Below, piece by piece: positions 46,566 to 54,996 of a stretch of DNA of 64,000 nucleotides. Made by a program: the position numbers and the translations under genes. Location: positions 2,542,001 to 2,606,000 of the forward strand of contig NZ_JAUSQU010000001.1 of the NCBI RefSeq assembly GCF_030811455.1, written 5' to 3'. The notes beneath the pieces were generated by a model. That model was not told where the DNA came from, did not search any database, and saw only the letters and a program-made list of their open reading frames with translations. This DNA comes from Streptosporangium lutulentum (GTDB taxonomy: Bacteria > Actinomycetota > Actinomycetes > Streptosporangiales > Streptosporangiaceae). Position 1 is the first letter of the stretch; each line of letters opens with the position of its first letter.

Positions 46566-47592
46566 GCACGGACACGGGCACGGGCACGGGGTGAGCGCCG
46601 AGGCCGACCGCCGCTACCTCACCGGAGCACTGGCGCTGATCGTCGGATTCATGGCCGTCGAGGTCGTCATCGGTTTCCTCGCCCAGTCTCTGGCGCTGAT
46701 CTCCGACGCCGGGCACATGCTCACCGACGCCATCGCCATCGTCTTCGCGTTGATCGCCATGCGCATCGCCGCCCGGCCGCCACAGGGCGGTTTCACCTAC
46801 GGGCTCAAACGTGCTGAGATCATCTCCGCGCAGATCAACGGCATCACCCTGCTGCTGCTCAGTGCTTACTTCATCGTCGAGGGCATCCGCCGCCTGATCG
46901 TGCCTTCCGAGGTGGAAGGCCTGTATGTGGTGGTGACCGGCCTGGCCGGAATCGTCGTCAACCTGGCCGCCACCTGGCTGCTGTCTCGGGCCAATCGCTC
47001 CAGCCTCAACGTCGAAGGCGCCTACCAGCACATCCTCAACGACCTGTTCGCCTTCATCGCCACCACGATCGCCGGAGCCGTCATCTGGCTCACCGGCTGG
47101 GGCAGGGCCGACGCGATCGCCGCCCTCGTCGTCGCCGCGTTGATGCTCAAGGCCGGCTGGGGACTGGTCCGCGACGCGGGCCGGGTCTTCATGGAGGCCG
47201 CTCCCGTGGGCATGAACCCCGCCGAGATCGGCGCCAGGACCGCCGCTCTGGAGCACGTCGTCGAGGTGCACGACCTGCACATCTGGGAGGTCACCTCCGG
47301 CTACGCCGCGCTGTCGGCGCACGTCCTGGTCACCCCCGGCGCCGACTGCCACGCGATACGCCTGGCCGCCGAGCGGATGTTCCACGACACCTACGGCATC
47401 GGGCACACCACCTTGCAGGTCGACCACACCTCCTCGGAGGCGCTCACCATCGACGGCGCGGACGCCCATTGCCGCGACCCGCACGGCCCCACCCACCACG
47501 GCGGCGCCACCACTTCCGCCGGCCCGTTGGCCGGCCACGCCGATCATGAGGAGCCGGGTGATACGGCCCATCCGCCACAAGATCCGGCGTAG
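46558..47592 (+). CDS. CDF family zinc exporter (CzcD/ZitB-like)
   Basis: 344 residues. His-rich N-terminus (MAEHGHGHGHG), six membrane helices with the CDF metal site SDAGHMLTDA in TM2 and HILNDLFAF in TM5, and a C-terminal cytoplasmic domain (HDLHIWEVTSGYAALSAHV), plus a His-rich tail (THHGG, HADHEE). Exports Zn(II) and related ions by proton antiport. Cotranscribed with its ArsR sensor. Confidence 0.94.
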   Translation: MAEHGHGHGHGVSAEADRRYLTGALALIVGFMAVEVVIGFLAQSLALISDAGHMLTDAIAIVFALIAMRIAARPPQGGFTYGLKRAEIISAQINGITLLLLSAYFIVEGIRRLIVPSEVEGLYVVVTGLAGIVVNLAATWLLSRANRSSLNVEGAYQHILNDLFAFIATTIAGAVIWLTGWGRADAIAALVVAALMLKAGWGLVRDAGRVFMEAAPVGMNPAEIGARTAALEHVVEVHDLHIWEVTSGYAALSAHVLVTPGADCHAIRLAAERMFHDTYGIGHTTLQVDHTSSEALTIDGADAHCRDPHGPTHHGGATTSAGPLAGHADHEEPGDTAHPPQDPA

Positions 47593-47692
47593 GGCGGAGC
47601 GCGACCAGGGAGCCGTCCTAACGGCGATCATCGAGCTCGGGGTCCATCGCCTCACGACACAAGGAATCGTCGCGGCCGATCACCTTCGGGGC

Positions 47693-47726
47693 GGACCGGC
47701 ACCGGCCGAGCGGTCGGTGCCGGTCC
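47693..47726 (+). terminator. Terminator of the ArsR/CDF operon
   Basis: GGACCGGCACCG (47693-47704) pairs perfectly with CGGTGCCGGTCC (47715-47726) around ten bases, 100 bases past the CDF stop. The remainder of 47593-47955 shows no gene. Confidence 0.65.
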
Positions 47727-47955
47727 GGTGAGGTTCGCCGGTAGACCTGTGATCCGGCTCGAAAACCAAGGGCACTCCCTCGCAGGAAGAGAAAGCCGAT
47801 TGCCGGAGCCGCGATCGTCACCCGGTGTTTGCGGTGACGCAGACCCGGACCCTGCGAGCGGAGAAGAGGGTCCAGGCTCGCGCTGCGGGATGCCTCGTTG
47901 AGCCGGCTCCCGCTCGTACGCAGCCGCGTCGAGGCGGCCGCAGTGCTGATCGGCC

Positions 47956-48957
47956 TCAGGGGCGGATGGCGCCGAGGAGGCGTCCCCACCAGTAGTCGTC
48001 GAGGTCGACCACCTTGATGATGTCGCCGGTCCGCGGGGCGTGCACCATCTTGCCGTTGCCCGCGTACATGCCCATGTGGCCCAGACCCTTGCTGAAAAGC
48101 AGATCACCGGGTTGCAACTGGTTCAGGTCCAGCGGCACTCGCCTGCCGGCCCCCCAGCTCCACTGTTCGTAGGTGGTGCGGGGGAGGCCGACTCCGGCTT
48201 TGGCCCAGGAGCTTTGGGTCAGTCCTGAGCAGTCGTACGATCCCGGTCCCTCACCGCCCCACTGGTACGGCTTGCCGATCTGCGCGTAGGCGAACTGCAG
48301 GGCGAGCCTCGCGTTGCCGGAGGCGGAGCCGGTGTAGACGACGCCGGGGCTGTTGGGGTCGCCGGCGCGGAAGGTCCCCAGCCGGCGCAGCAGTTTCGTC
48401 TGCTCGGCGACCAGGCGCCTGGCCTTGTCCCTTTCCGGAGCCAGGGTGTCGCGGGCCCGGTCGGCGTCGGCCAGGGCATCCTTGGCCTTGCCGTGCTGCA
48501 GCTTGAGAGCCCGGGTCGCGGCGTCGAAGCTACGTAGCGCCTGCGCGTGTCCGGCCGATATCTGGTTGCTCGCGGCCATGCCCCTCAGGAGGGATTGAGG
48601 ATCACCGTTGGCCACGAACCCCTCCCCGAGGGACGAGCCGCCGTACTGGTAGGTGCTGACCGCCATCGTGACGAGGTCGCGGCGCAAGCCGTCGACCGTT
48701 TTGCGCTGCCGGTTGTAGACCTCGTTCAGCTCCTCATAGTTTTTCTTGGCTTTCTTCCACCGCTCGTTGGCCAGGTTGTAGCGGTCGACGACCTTGCCTG
48801 CCTGGTCGTTGAGCTTTTCCAGCTTCGCCCTGGCCTGAGCGATGGTGGGCTGCGGTTCGGCGATCGCTCCGTCGAGAGGTAACAGCAGGGCGGCGATCAC
48901 GAGTCCCGCCGCCACAGGTATCCGTCCGACTCTCACCGGCATGCCTGCCACGGCCAC
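47956..48957 (-). CDS. NlpC/P60 peptidoglycan hydrolase
   Basis: 333-residue secreted D,L-endopeptidase. Signal peptide (IPVAAGLVIAALLLPLDGAIA), a long coiled coil (about 40-195, IAQARAKLEKLNDQAGKVV), then a C-terminal NlpC/P60 domain with Cys in SYDCSGLTQ, His in GHMGMYAG and the third polar residue in MVHAPRTGD. Layout is RipA/RpfI-like wall hydrolase. GTG 48957 is chosen for its GGAAGG; ATG 48942 is possible, and a far upstream ATG would put 50 non-signal residues first. Confidence 0.88.
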   Translation of the reverse strand: MAVAGMPVRVGRIPVAAGLVIAALLLPLDGAIAEPQPTIAQARAKLEKLNDQAGKVVDRYNLANERWKKAKKNYEELNEVYNRQRKTVDGLRRDLVTMAVSTYQYGGSSLGEGFVANGDPQSLLRGMAASNQISAGHAQALRSFDAATRALKLQHGKAKDALADADRARDTLAPERDKARRLVAEQTKLLRRLGTFRAGDPNSPGVVYTGSASGNARLALQFAYAQIGKPYQWGGEGPGSYDCSGLTQSSWAKAGVGLPRTTYEQWSWGAGRRVPLDLNQLQPGDLLFSKGLGHMGMYAGNGKMVHAPRTGDIIKVVDLDDYWWGRLLGAIRP

Positions 48958-49331
48958 TGTGTAACGCCTTCCCGTTGCCCGAATCTCGGGCGAAATGCTA
49001 CAGAAGCGGCGAGGGCTATTCACACTTTGATCCGTATTGCCATGATCATACCGGGTGATCATGTAGCGGTGCTCTGCCAAGGCAGGAGGGACGCCCGCAG
49101 CGATCTCCATAAGAAAATGGCTGGTCAGAGTAACTTTTAAGCCACCTCAAGGCTTCCGTCGCGCTCCCGGGCGCGCGATGTCCTCGGTGGAACGGAATAA
49201 CTATCGGTCATAGTAGAAAAACACCTCTCGCTGCCTCGGCTCCCCGGGAGGTTCGAGGCGAGAGCTCTTCGTGCCCCGGCATCTCAGGAGAGGTTCGGTG
49301 CGCGGAGGAGACGTCCTCGATACCTCGACGA
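48958..49331. other. Intergenic stretch with a dyad and a hairpin
   Basis: No gene. ACTAT-CGGTC-ATAGT (49200-49214) is a 5-bp-arm dyad with a 5-base spacer. A bulged hairpin joins CTCTCG/GCCTCG (49225-49238) with CGAGGCGAGAG (49254-49264), 68 bases past the M56 stop, and may terminate that gene. Confidence 0.45.
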
Positions 49332-50279
49332 CTAGAAGATCGAAATGTTATGGCAGTGGTGAGCCAGGAACGAGCTCAGGCCCGGAATCGCAACCACGGC
49401 CACCGGGCCCGCGAGAAGGAAGACGACGGCGGCAAGCCCCGCAAGGCGTTCCCGGCGCCGCAGAGGGGCCGCCGGGCTGAGCATGCGCCTGACACGGGTG
49501 AGGGCGGTCGCGCCGCCCGCGCCCAACGTGAACGCGGGCGCTCGCCCTGTGGCGAGCCGTACCAGCGCGGCGGCGATGTGGATGCGGGGATGGCGGCGGG
49601 CCGCGACGTCGTCGGCGAGGAGCTCGATCAGGCGGACGACTTCGCCCCTGGTCCGGGCGAACAGCGGCAGATGAGGAAAGGCACGACAGAGGGCTTCGGC
49701 GGTGGCCAGGACGAGGTGGTGGCGTCCGCGCAGATGGGCCCGCTCGTGAGCGAGAACGGCGGCCACCTGTTCGGGAGCAAGGGATCGCAGAGCCGCGGTG
49801 GTGATGACCGCCCTGCCTTTGCGTCCCGGCAGGCAGTAGGCGGCGGCCTCGTCGTGGTCGAGCACGACCGCGTCCAACTCGCTGTCGTGGCGGCCGAGCA
49901 GGTTGAGCATGTCGGCATGCCGCCGGCGTTCCCCTCGTGCTCCGACCACGATGACCGCCCCGCAGTAGGTGATCCTGGCCGCGATCAGAGCGGCCCCGAC
50001 CAGGGCGGCGCGGACGACGGGGGAGGTGAGGATCGCACCGTCAAAGAGCATGGTTGCGCATGCCTGGAAGACCTCGGCCAGCCCGTGGCCGATCACGTTG
50101 GCGGGGATCGCGACGGCGAGCACCGAAAAGACCGCAGAAGCGATCACCGAGACGCAGGCGGCCAGCCAGACGCAGATCGCCAGGCGGGGTGCGCGCTCCG
50201 TCCATTCGCCACGGTTCAGCAGCCCAGGCACCGCGACCACCGCGACCACGGCGTACAGAGCCAGGACGGCGGCCGTCAT
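49332..50279 (-). CDS. M56 family membrane metallopeptidase (BlaR1-like), copy 1
   Basis: 315 residues with several membrane helices and a zinc-protease motif HERAH at 178-182 (AVLAHERAHLRGRHHLVL), followed by ELLADD, a probable third-ligand helix. No extracellular penicillin-binding sensor domain, unlike staphylococcal BlaR1. Overlaps the BlaI gene by four bases (ATGA). It probably cleaves or triggers inactivation of its BlaI partner in response to an envelope signal. Confidence 0.9.
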   Translation of the reverse strand: MTAAVLALYAVVAVVAVPGLLNRGEWTERAPRLAICVWLAACVSVIASAVFSVLAVAIPANVIGHGLAEVFQACATMLFDGAILTSPVVRAALVGAALIAARITYCGAVIVVGARGERRRHADMLNLLGRHDSELDAVVLDHDEAAAYCLPGRKGRAVITTAALRSLAPEQVAAVLAHERAHLRGRHHLVLATAEALCRAFPHLPLFARTRGEVVRLIELLADDVAARRHPRIHIAAALVRLATGRAPAFTLGAGGATALTRVRRMLSPAAPLRRRERLAGLAAVVFLLAGPVAVVAIPGLSSFLAHHCHNISIF

Positions 50280-50644
50280 GCGCGGCCGCCGGGCGGATAC
50301 ACCTTGAGCGCGGCCTCCAGCGCGACCGACTCCTCCGGGGTCAGCCGCTCCAGGAAGTGCACCAGCGTGGCCGCCTGATTGCCGCTGGAGGCGAGACTGC
50401 TGCGCATCAGGTCGGCGGTGTAGGCCTCCCGGGTGGCCACCGTCTCATAGACGTAGGCCCGGCCGACCGCCTTCCTGCGCAGCAGGCCCTTCTTGTGCAG
50501 CTTGTCCATCACCGTCATCACGGTCGTGTAGGCGATCTCCCGCTCGCGGCGAAGATCTTCGAGCACGTCCCTGACCGAGGCGGGCCGGTGATACGACCAC
50601 AGGCGCTCCATGACCGTGGACTCCAAATCTCCCAGGCCACGCAT
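50276..50644 (-). CDS. BlaI/MecI family repressor, copy 1
   Basis: 122-residue (from ATG 50644) BlaI-type winged-helix repressor (LGDLESTVMERLWSYHRPASV, TTVMTVMDKLHKKGLLRRKAVGRAY in parts, FLERLTPEES). A GTG directly before the ATG is an equally possible start; GGGAG lies upstream. Followed by its M56 partner. A dyad at 50683-50698 lies just upstream. Such repressors bind TACA/TGTA-centred dyads and are removed by partner-dependent proteolysis. Confidence 0.92.
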   Translation of the reverse strand: MRGLGDLESTVMERLWSYHRPASVRDVLEDLRREREIAYTTVMTVMDKLHKKGLLRRKAVGRAYVYETVATREAYTADLMRSSLASSGNQAATLVHFLERLTPEESVALEAALKVYPPGGRA

Positions 50645-50682
50645 CACGTGAAACTCCCATCTACCAGCGAATCATCAATGCT

Positions 50683-50698
50683 ATCGACCGTCGTAGAT
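50683..50698. promoter_or_regulatory. BlaI-like operator candidate
   Basis: ATCGAC-CGTC-GTAGAT is a dyad with one mismatch and a half site ATCTAC at 50659-50664. It lies in the 287-bp gap between the two head-to-head blaI genes. Confidence 0.4.
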
Positions 50699-50931
50699 CA
50701 CCGGCCATGGGTCACTTCGTCATCGGCCGAGAGATGCCGGGTTCGCAGCGCCCGGCATGGCGGCGGCCTCGCCCGCCAGGGGCACGGCCGGCGCGAGGGG
50801 GACGAAGGCCGGTCCCATCAGGGCCGGCCCCGGCCGATCGCCTCGGGCGGGTGCCACGTGCAGCGACCGACCGGCCGAAAGCCGGTAGCCTTCGGGAAGG
50901 ACAGCCACGAAAGAGGGGGAGGGGCTGACGG

Positions 50932-51282
50932 GTGCGGCTCGGCAACCTGGAACGTTCGATCATGGAAGCGTTGTGGAACCACCCCGAGGGCATGCTCGCC
51001 CAGGACCTGGCCGATGTTCTGCCCTCGACGCCCGCGGTCACAACCGTGCTGACCGTGCTGGTGCGGCTGTCGCGTAAGGGTTTGGTCACGCGTGAACGCA
51101 CCGGTCGCGCCCATCTGTATCGCGCCAATGACGGCAAGGACGTCTTCGTCGCCGAGGCCATGCGTGAGGTGCTCGACGGCGCCGGCGATGTGGAGGCCGC
51201 GGTCAGCCGTTTCGTCGGCAGCGTGTCGCCGCAGGTGGCCGCCGCGCTGCGAGACGCACTCAACAGCCGTGACCTGGGCTGA
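50932..51282 (+). CDS. BlaI/MecI family repressor, copy 2
   Basis: 116 residues (LGNLERSIMEALWNHPEGML, TVLTVLVRLSRKGLVTRERTGRAHLY in parts). GTG 50932 sits behind GGGGGAGGGG. It is head-to-head with copy 1 and clearly divergent in sequence, so this is not a recent duplication. Followed by its own M56 gene after six bases. The 284-bp gap also holds a weak minus frame (50720-50908) that I reject as a gene. Confidence 0.92.
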   Translation: MRLGNLERSIMEALWNHPEGMLAQDLADVLPSTPAVTTVLTVLVRLSRKGLVTRERTGRAHLYRANDGKDVFVAEAMREVLDGAGDVEAAVSRFVGSVSPQVAAALRDALNSRDLG

Positions 51283-51288
51283 GGCGCC

Positions 51289-52233
51289 GTGATCGTCTGG
51301 CTGGTCGCGGCGGCTGCGGCGTTGGTGCCCCTGCTGCTCGGAGGCCAGGCCGCCGAACGGCTGGCGGGCGCCGACTGGACGCGCAGGTGTCCCCGCGCCG
51401 CGCTGGTCATGTGGCAGGCGATCGGCCTGGCCGGCGGAACCGGGGCGATCGGCGTCGGCCTGGTGGCCGCGGTGGCGCCGCTCGCGGCGGTCTTTCCGCA
51501 CGGCGCGCACACCCTCATTCGCCAGATCCTCGACGGCCGGGGGCTGGACGGCCTGGGACCGGCGCACATCGCCGCGCTGGTATGGAGTGTCAGCTTGATC
51601 GGCTGGTTGTCGCTGCATACCGTACGGATCGCGGTGCGCACGGTTCGAGCGCAGAGCAGGCAGCGGCTGTTAGTGGACGTCACGGCCGACCTTGGCGTGA
51701 TCCACGGCGCCTATGTGTTGCCCGGCGCCCGTCCGATGGCCTACTGCATCCCCGGCCGTCGCGCCCGCATCGTGCTCAGCGCCGGCACGCTGGAGCTTCT
51801 CGGCGCCGAGGAGCTTGAGGCGGTGCTCAGCCACGAGCGGGCACACGCCACGGGGCGTCACGACCTGCTGCTGCTTCCCTTCCTGGCGCTCGCGCACGCC
51901 TTCCCCTGGCTTCCCGCCGCGACCACGGCCCGTCAGGTCGTTCCCGTGCTGCTGGAGATGCTGGCCGATGACCAGGCCCGTCGCGCCCACGGAGATCTGC
52001 CGTTGGCCCGGGCGCTGGTGCGGATGGCCGCCCCGGTGACAGGTCCCACCGCGGTGGGGAGTCTGGCCCTGGCCGATACGGCGGTCGTGGATCGCGTGGA
52101 GCGGCTTTTGGGGCGACGGCAGCGGCCAGGCTGGGTGCCGGCCGTTGCCTACTGCGCCGCCGGCCTGCTCCTGAGCGGGCCGTTGGCCGTGCTGATCGCG
52201 CCTGTGCTGTGCATCACCGTCTGGCCGACCTGA
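51289..52233 (+). CDS. M56 family membrane metallopeptidase (BlaR1-like), copy 2
   Basis: 314 residues, membrane helices at both ends, HERAH at 182-186 (VLSHERAHATGRHDLLLLP) and EMLADD downstream. GTG start. Forms a pair with BlaI copy 2. No extracellular sensor domain. A weak stem follows at 52313-52329 (CCACGCC/GGCGTGG). Confidence 0.9.
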   Translation: MIVWLVAAAAALVPLLLGGQAAERLAGADWTRRCPRAALVMWQAIGLAGGTGAIGVGLVAAVAPLAAVFPHGAHTLIRQILDGRGLDGLGPAHIAALVWSVSLIGWLSLHTVRIAVRTVRAQSRQRLLVDVTADLGVIHGAYVLPGARPMAYCIPGRRARIVLSAGTLELLGAEELEAVLSHERAHATGRHDLLLLPFLALAHAFPWLPAATTARQVVPVLLEMLADDQARRAHGDLPLARALVRMAAPVTGPTAVGSLALADTAVVDRVERLLGRRQRPGWVPAVAYCAAGLLLSGPLAVLIAPVLCITVWPT

Positions 52234-52398
52234 GACACGGGACCATCGCGCACTGCGGCGAGGCGTGAAGAGCCCGTCGACGGCAGACGTCCCGGCATCG
52301 AAAAGAAGCGGGCCACGCCGGCGGCGTGGGCGCCCGGCACCACTGAGGCGGCGAGATGCATGTTCCTTATGTCTGCCATATTCGACGTGAAGTAGAAC

Positions 52399-52415
52399 TT
52401 CTACGTAGTGTAGAA
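52399..52415 (+). promoter_or_regulatory. BlaI-type operator, site 2
   Basis: TTCTAC-GTAGT-GTAGAA, overlapped by the adjacent dyad GTAGAACTTCTAC at 52392-52404. It stands 13 bases upstream of the ATG at 52428 and shares its core with 53601-53637 and 55847-55863. Confidence 0.65.
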
Positions 52416-52427
52416 ACAAGGAGTCCG

Positions 52428-52752
52428 ATGGGTGACGACGCGCGTGCGACGATCAAGCAACGACTTCCGTGATGCAGGTCCGGCAGCGCGGGGCCGAGCG
52501 TGTGCGCACGGTCGCCGTCATCGGTGCCGCGGTGGTGGCGCGCGGCGGCCTGGTCGCGCCGGCGACCGTGCCGACCCTCAAGGAACGGAGCCGCTCGTCG
52601 CTGGACGCGGTGCGGACCGTCGCCGTCACCCGGCGCGAGCGCGGGCCCGGCGCTCGGCCGCCTCCATCGTGGCCGCCCGGAACCGCGAACTCGATCTGAT
52701 GAAGCGTACGCTCACTACCCGAGGGGCTGCCGATGTACTCCCGGCTGGCTGA
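52428..52752 (+). pseudogene. Small gene broken by frameshifts
   Basis: AAGGAG precedes the ATG at 52428 (MGDDARATIKQRLP, stop at 52470). A second frame from 52472 gives RGAERVRTVAVIGAAVVA and LKERSRSSLDAVRTVAV with a stop at 52699, and a third ends ARNRELDLMKRTLTTRG at 52752. Together these look like one protein of about 105 residues with a membrane segment, split by two frameshifts. It sits directly under a BlaI-type operator. Confidence 0.5.
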
Positions 52753-53278
52753 ACGGGCGCTCGTCGGTGGCGCCTTGCGACGAAGGATGCAGGCCCTTCA
52801 CACCTCTGCGGCGTTGATCAGGTTGCACGACACCGTTCGCGGCGGACACGGGCTGGCGGTCGGCTATGGCCGAGATCACGGGATCACCGTTTGCTTGGAG
52901 CACGCCGGGATGGCGACGGTCGACGTCATCGACCTGGGCGCCGAAAGTCGGCACGATCGCCTGGCCTCGCTGCGGGCCGGCTACGACATCGTGGGCGACT
53001 TCGCCGTCATCCAGTTTCTCAGCCACTGGCGTGCCGCCGTGTCACAGGTGGCGAGAATTCTCCGCCCCGGTGGTCTTTTTCATTTCGAGGTGTTCACTGC
53101 CCGAGCACTGGATCGGCCGGCGGTGGGTCTTCTCTTCGATCGCCGCGGGGTCGGGCGGTTCACCGCCGAAGACTTCCTGACCGAACTTGACGCCAACGGG
53201 TTGCCCATCGTGTGGCGCACGACGCGCGAGCACGGCCAGATTCTTCTGGGCGTCGCACAAAAGCCTCGAGACGGCTAA
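52733..53278 (+). CDS. SAM-dependent methyltransferase-like protein, shortened
   Basis: 181 residues related to class I methyltransferases (GGHGLAVGYGRDHGITVCLE in place of motif I, VDVIDLG, ARILRPGGLFHFEVFTARAL, GRFTAEDFLTELDANGL). Compared with relatives as I recall them, about 30 residues between IDL and the YD strand are missing, so SAM binding may be lost. GAGGGG precedes the ATG. It overlaps the tail of the preceding broken gene and is probably in the same operon. Confidence 0.6.
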   Translation: MYSRLAERALVGGALRRRMQALHTSAALIRLHDTVRGGHGLAVGYGRDHGITVCLEHAGMATVDVIDLGAESRHDRLASLRAGYDIVGDFAVIQFLSHWRAAVSQVARILRPGGLFHFEVFTARALDRPAVGLLFDRRGVGRFTAEDFLTELDANGLPIVWRTTREHGQILLGVAQKPRDG

Positions 53279-53600
53279 GGGCGGCGGCATGTCCCTCGCT
53301 GTCGCCGTGGCGTCGCGGGTGCCGCCATCACGGGTTCGGCGTCCGGTGGGATCCCCCGATGGTCGTGGCCGTCGCCGTGCGATGAGGGCTCGGTGATCAC
53401 CACAAGGCCGGGCGTGAGGATCGTCGTGCCGATCAGTACGGTGAGGCCGCCTGGCCGCCTCCGATGGCCACCAGGCCCGGTTGGGCGAAACCGCCGACGA
53501 TCGGTGGCGCGATCACGCAAGAGACGCCGTCCGCACCGATGCCCTGGTAAGGGCAACGATCTCTAAAGCATCGCCCAACACTCCCACCCCGCCGTTGGCA
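53279..53600. other. Intergenic stretch
   Basis: No supported gene. A minus frame at 53275-53556 has a short run LVVITEPSSHGDGHDH but no RBS and Arg/Pro-rich ends; it may be a remnant. Confidence 0.35.
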
Positions 53601-53637
53601 CCCTCCTATCTTCTACATCTGGTAGAAGATAGGAGGG
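53601..53637 (+). promoter_or_regulatory. BlaI-type operator, site 1, very long dyad
   Basis: CCCTCCTATCTTCTAC (53601-53616), five bases, and the exact reverse complement (53622-53637): 16-bp perfect arms. The core is TTCTAC-N5-GTAGAA. It lies 36 bases upstream of the DsbA-like gene. Confidence 0.8.
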
Positions 53638-53673
53638 CTCCGTGCCTTGCAAACCACCCTTTAGGAGCGGAAT

Positions 53674-54348
53674 ATGACGACGAACTTGAAGATAACCTTC
53701 GGCATCGCCGCGGTTGTGGCGGCGATCGTCGCGATGATCGCTGTCTTCGGTGATTTCGGAGCGCGACCCATCGAGTCCGCCGCCGATACGACCGCAGGAC
53801 GGAGCGCTCCCACTGATGTGCTGGTACGCCCCGACAGTCACACGCTGTCCACCGCGGCCGACGGCAAGGTCACCCTGGTGGAGTTCCTCGACTTCGAATG
53901 TGAGGCCTGTGGCGCGGTCTTCCCCCACATGGAGCGCATCCGCGCCGAGTACGACGGGCGGATCACCCTCGTGGTGCGCTACTTCCCGCTGCCGGGCCAC
54001 CGCAACGGCGAGCTGGCCGCACGCGTCGCCGAGGCCGCCGGCAAGCAGGACAGGTTCGAGGCCATGTACGCCAAGCTGTTCGAGACCCAGAGGCAGTGGG
54101 GCGAGGCCTCCGAATCCAAGGAGGCGTTCTTCGTCGACCTGGCCAAGCAGGTGGGTCTGGACATGACCGCCTTCCAGGCCGATCTCGCCGCCCCGGCGAC
54201 CGCGCAGCGGGTGAAGAAGGATCAGGACGACGGGCAGTCACTCGGCATCCAGGGCACACCCACGATCTTCTTCAACGGCGCCCAGCTGACCGAGGAGCCC
54301 AGCTACGACAACCTGAAGGCCAAGATCGACGCAGCCCTCGCCTCGTGA
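53674..54348 (+). CDS. DsbA/thioredoxin-fold disulfide oxidoreductase
   Basis: 224 residues. N-terminal membrane anchor (ITFGIAAVVAAIVAMIAVFG), then a thioredoxin fold with active site CEAC (76-79, DFECEACGAVFP) and the cis-Pro loop GTPTIFFNG. It introduces disulfides into exported proteins. Stop and start of the VKOR gene overlap (GTGA), so oxidant and re-oxidant are coupled. Expression is probably governed by the 37-bp dyad upstream. Confidence 0.92.
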   Translation: MTTNLKITFGIAAVVAAIVAMIAVFGDFGARPIESAADTTAGRSAPTDVLVRPDSHTLSTAADGKVTLVEFLDFECEACGAVFPHMERIRAEYDGRITLVVRYFPLPGHRNGELAARVAEAAGKQDRFEAMYAKLFETQRQWGEASESKEAFFVDLAKQVGLDMTAFQADLAAPATAQRVKKDQDDGQSLGIQGTPTIFFNGAQLTEEPSYDNLKAKIDAALAS

Positions 54349-54989
54349 CCACCGTGAAGACCGGCCACCCCGCAACCGCCGTCGAGATCTCGCCGTCGTC
54401 GTCGATCGTCACCCGATCGCTGCCGTTCGTGCTGACGATCGGCGGCGGCCTCGGCCTCCTGGCGGCGTTCCTGCTGACGATCGAGCGCCTGCGCCTGGCC
54501 GCCGACCCCGCCTACGTCCCCACCTGCAGCATCAACCCGATCCTCAGCTGCGGATCGGTCATGAAGACCGCGCAGGCCTCCGTCTTCGGCTTTCCCAACC
54601 CGTTGCTGGGCATCGCGGCGTTCTCCGTCGTGACGACGGTGGGTATGGCCCTGCTGGCGGGAGCCCGCTTCCGGACCTGGTTCTGGTACGGCCTGCAGGC
54701 GGGCGCCCTGGCCGGTGTCGTCTTCGTCCACTGGCTGATCTTCCAGAGCCTGTACACGATCGGCGCCCTGTGCCCGTACTGCATGCTCGTGTGGATCGCG
54801 ACGATCCCCGTCTTCTGGTACGTCACGCTCGCCAACCTGCACACCGGCCGCATCCGGCTGCCGCGCGGCGCGCACCGGGCCGCCGCGGCGGCGACCCGGT
54901 ATCACACGAGCGTGCTCATGGTGTGGATGCTCGCCATCGTCGGCCTCATCCTGCAGCGCTTCTGGTCCTACTGGATCACGCTGCTCTGA
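54345..54989 (+). CDS. Vitamin K epoxide reductase family protein (DsbB-like)
   Basis: 214 residues, four to five membrane helices. Loop cysteines C61 and C69 (PTCSINPILSCGSV) and the active-site pair C143-P-Y-C146 (GALCPYCML) are all present. It re-oxidises the DsbA-like partner using quinone. Start GTG 54345. Convergent with copC, seven bases apart. Confidence 0.93.
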   Translation: MTTVKTGHPATAVEISPSSSIVTRSLPFVLTIGGGLGLLAAFLLTIERLRLAADPAYVPTCSINPILSCGSVMKTAQASVFGFPNPLLGIAAFSVVTTVGMALLAGARFRTWFWYGLQAGALAGVVFVHWLIFQSLYTIGALCPYCMLVWIATIPVFWYVTLANLHTGRIRLPRGAHRAAAAATRYHTSVLMVWMLAIVGLILQRFWSYWITLL

Positions 54990-54996
54990 GGTCCGG

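Noticed and set aside
50720..50908. 62-codon minus frame between the two blaI genes
   Set aside because: Ala/Pro-rich, no RBS, and it overlaps the RBS region of the plus-strand blaI; probably chance.
49332..52233. Classical BlaR1/BlaI beta-lactam resistance locus
   Set aside because: The M56 proteins lack a penicillin-binding sensor domain and no beta-lactamase gene lies next to them.
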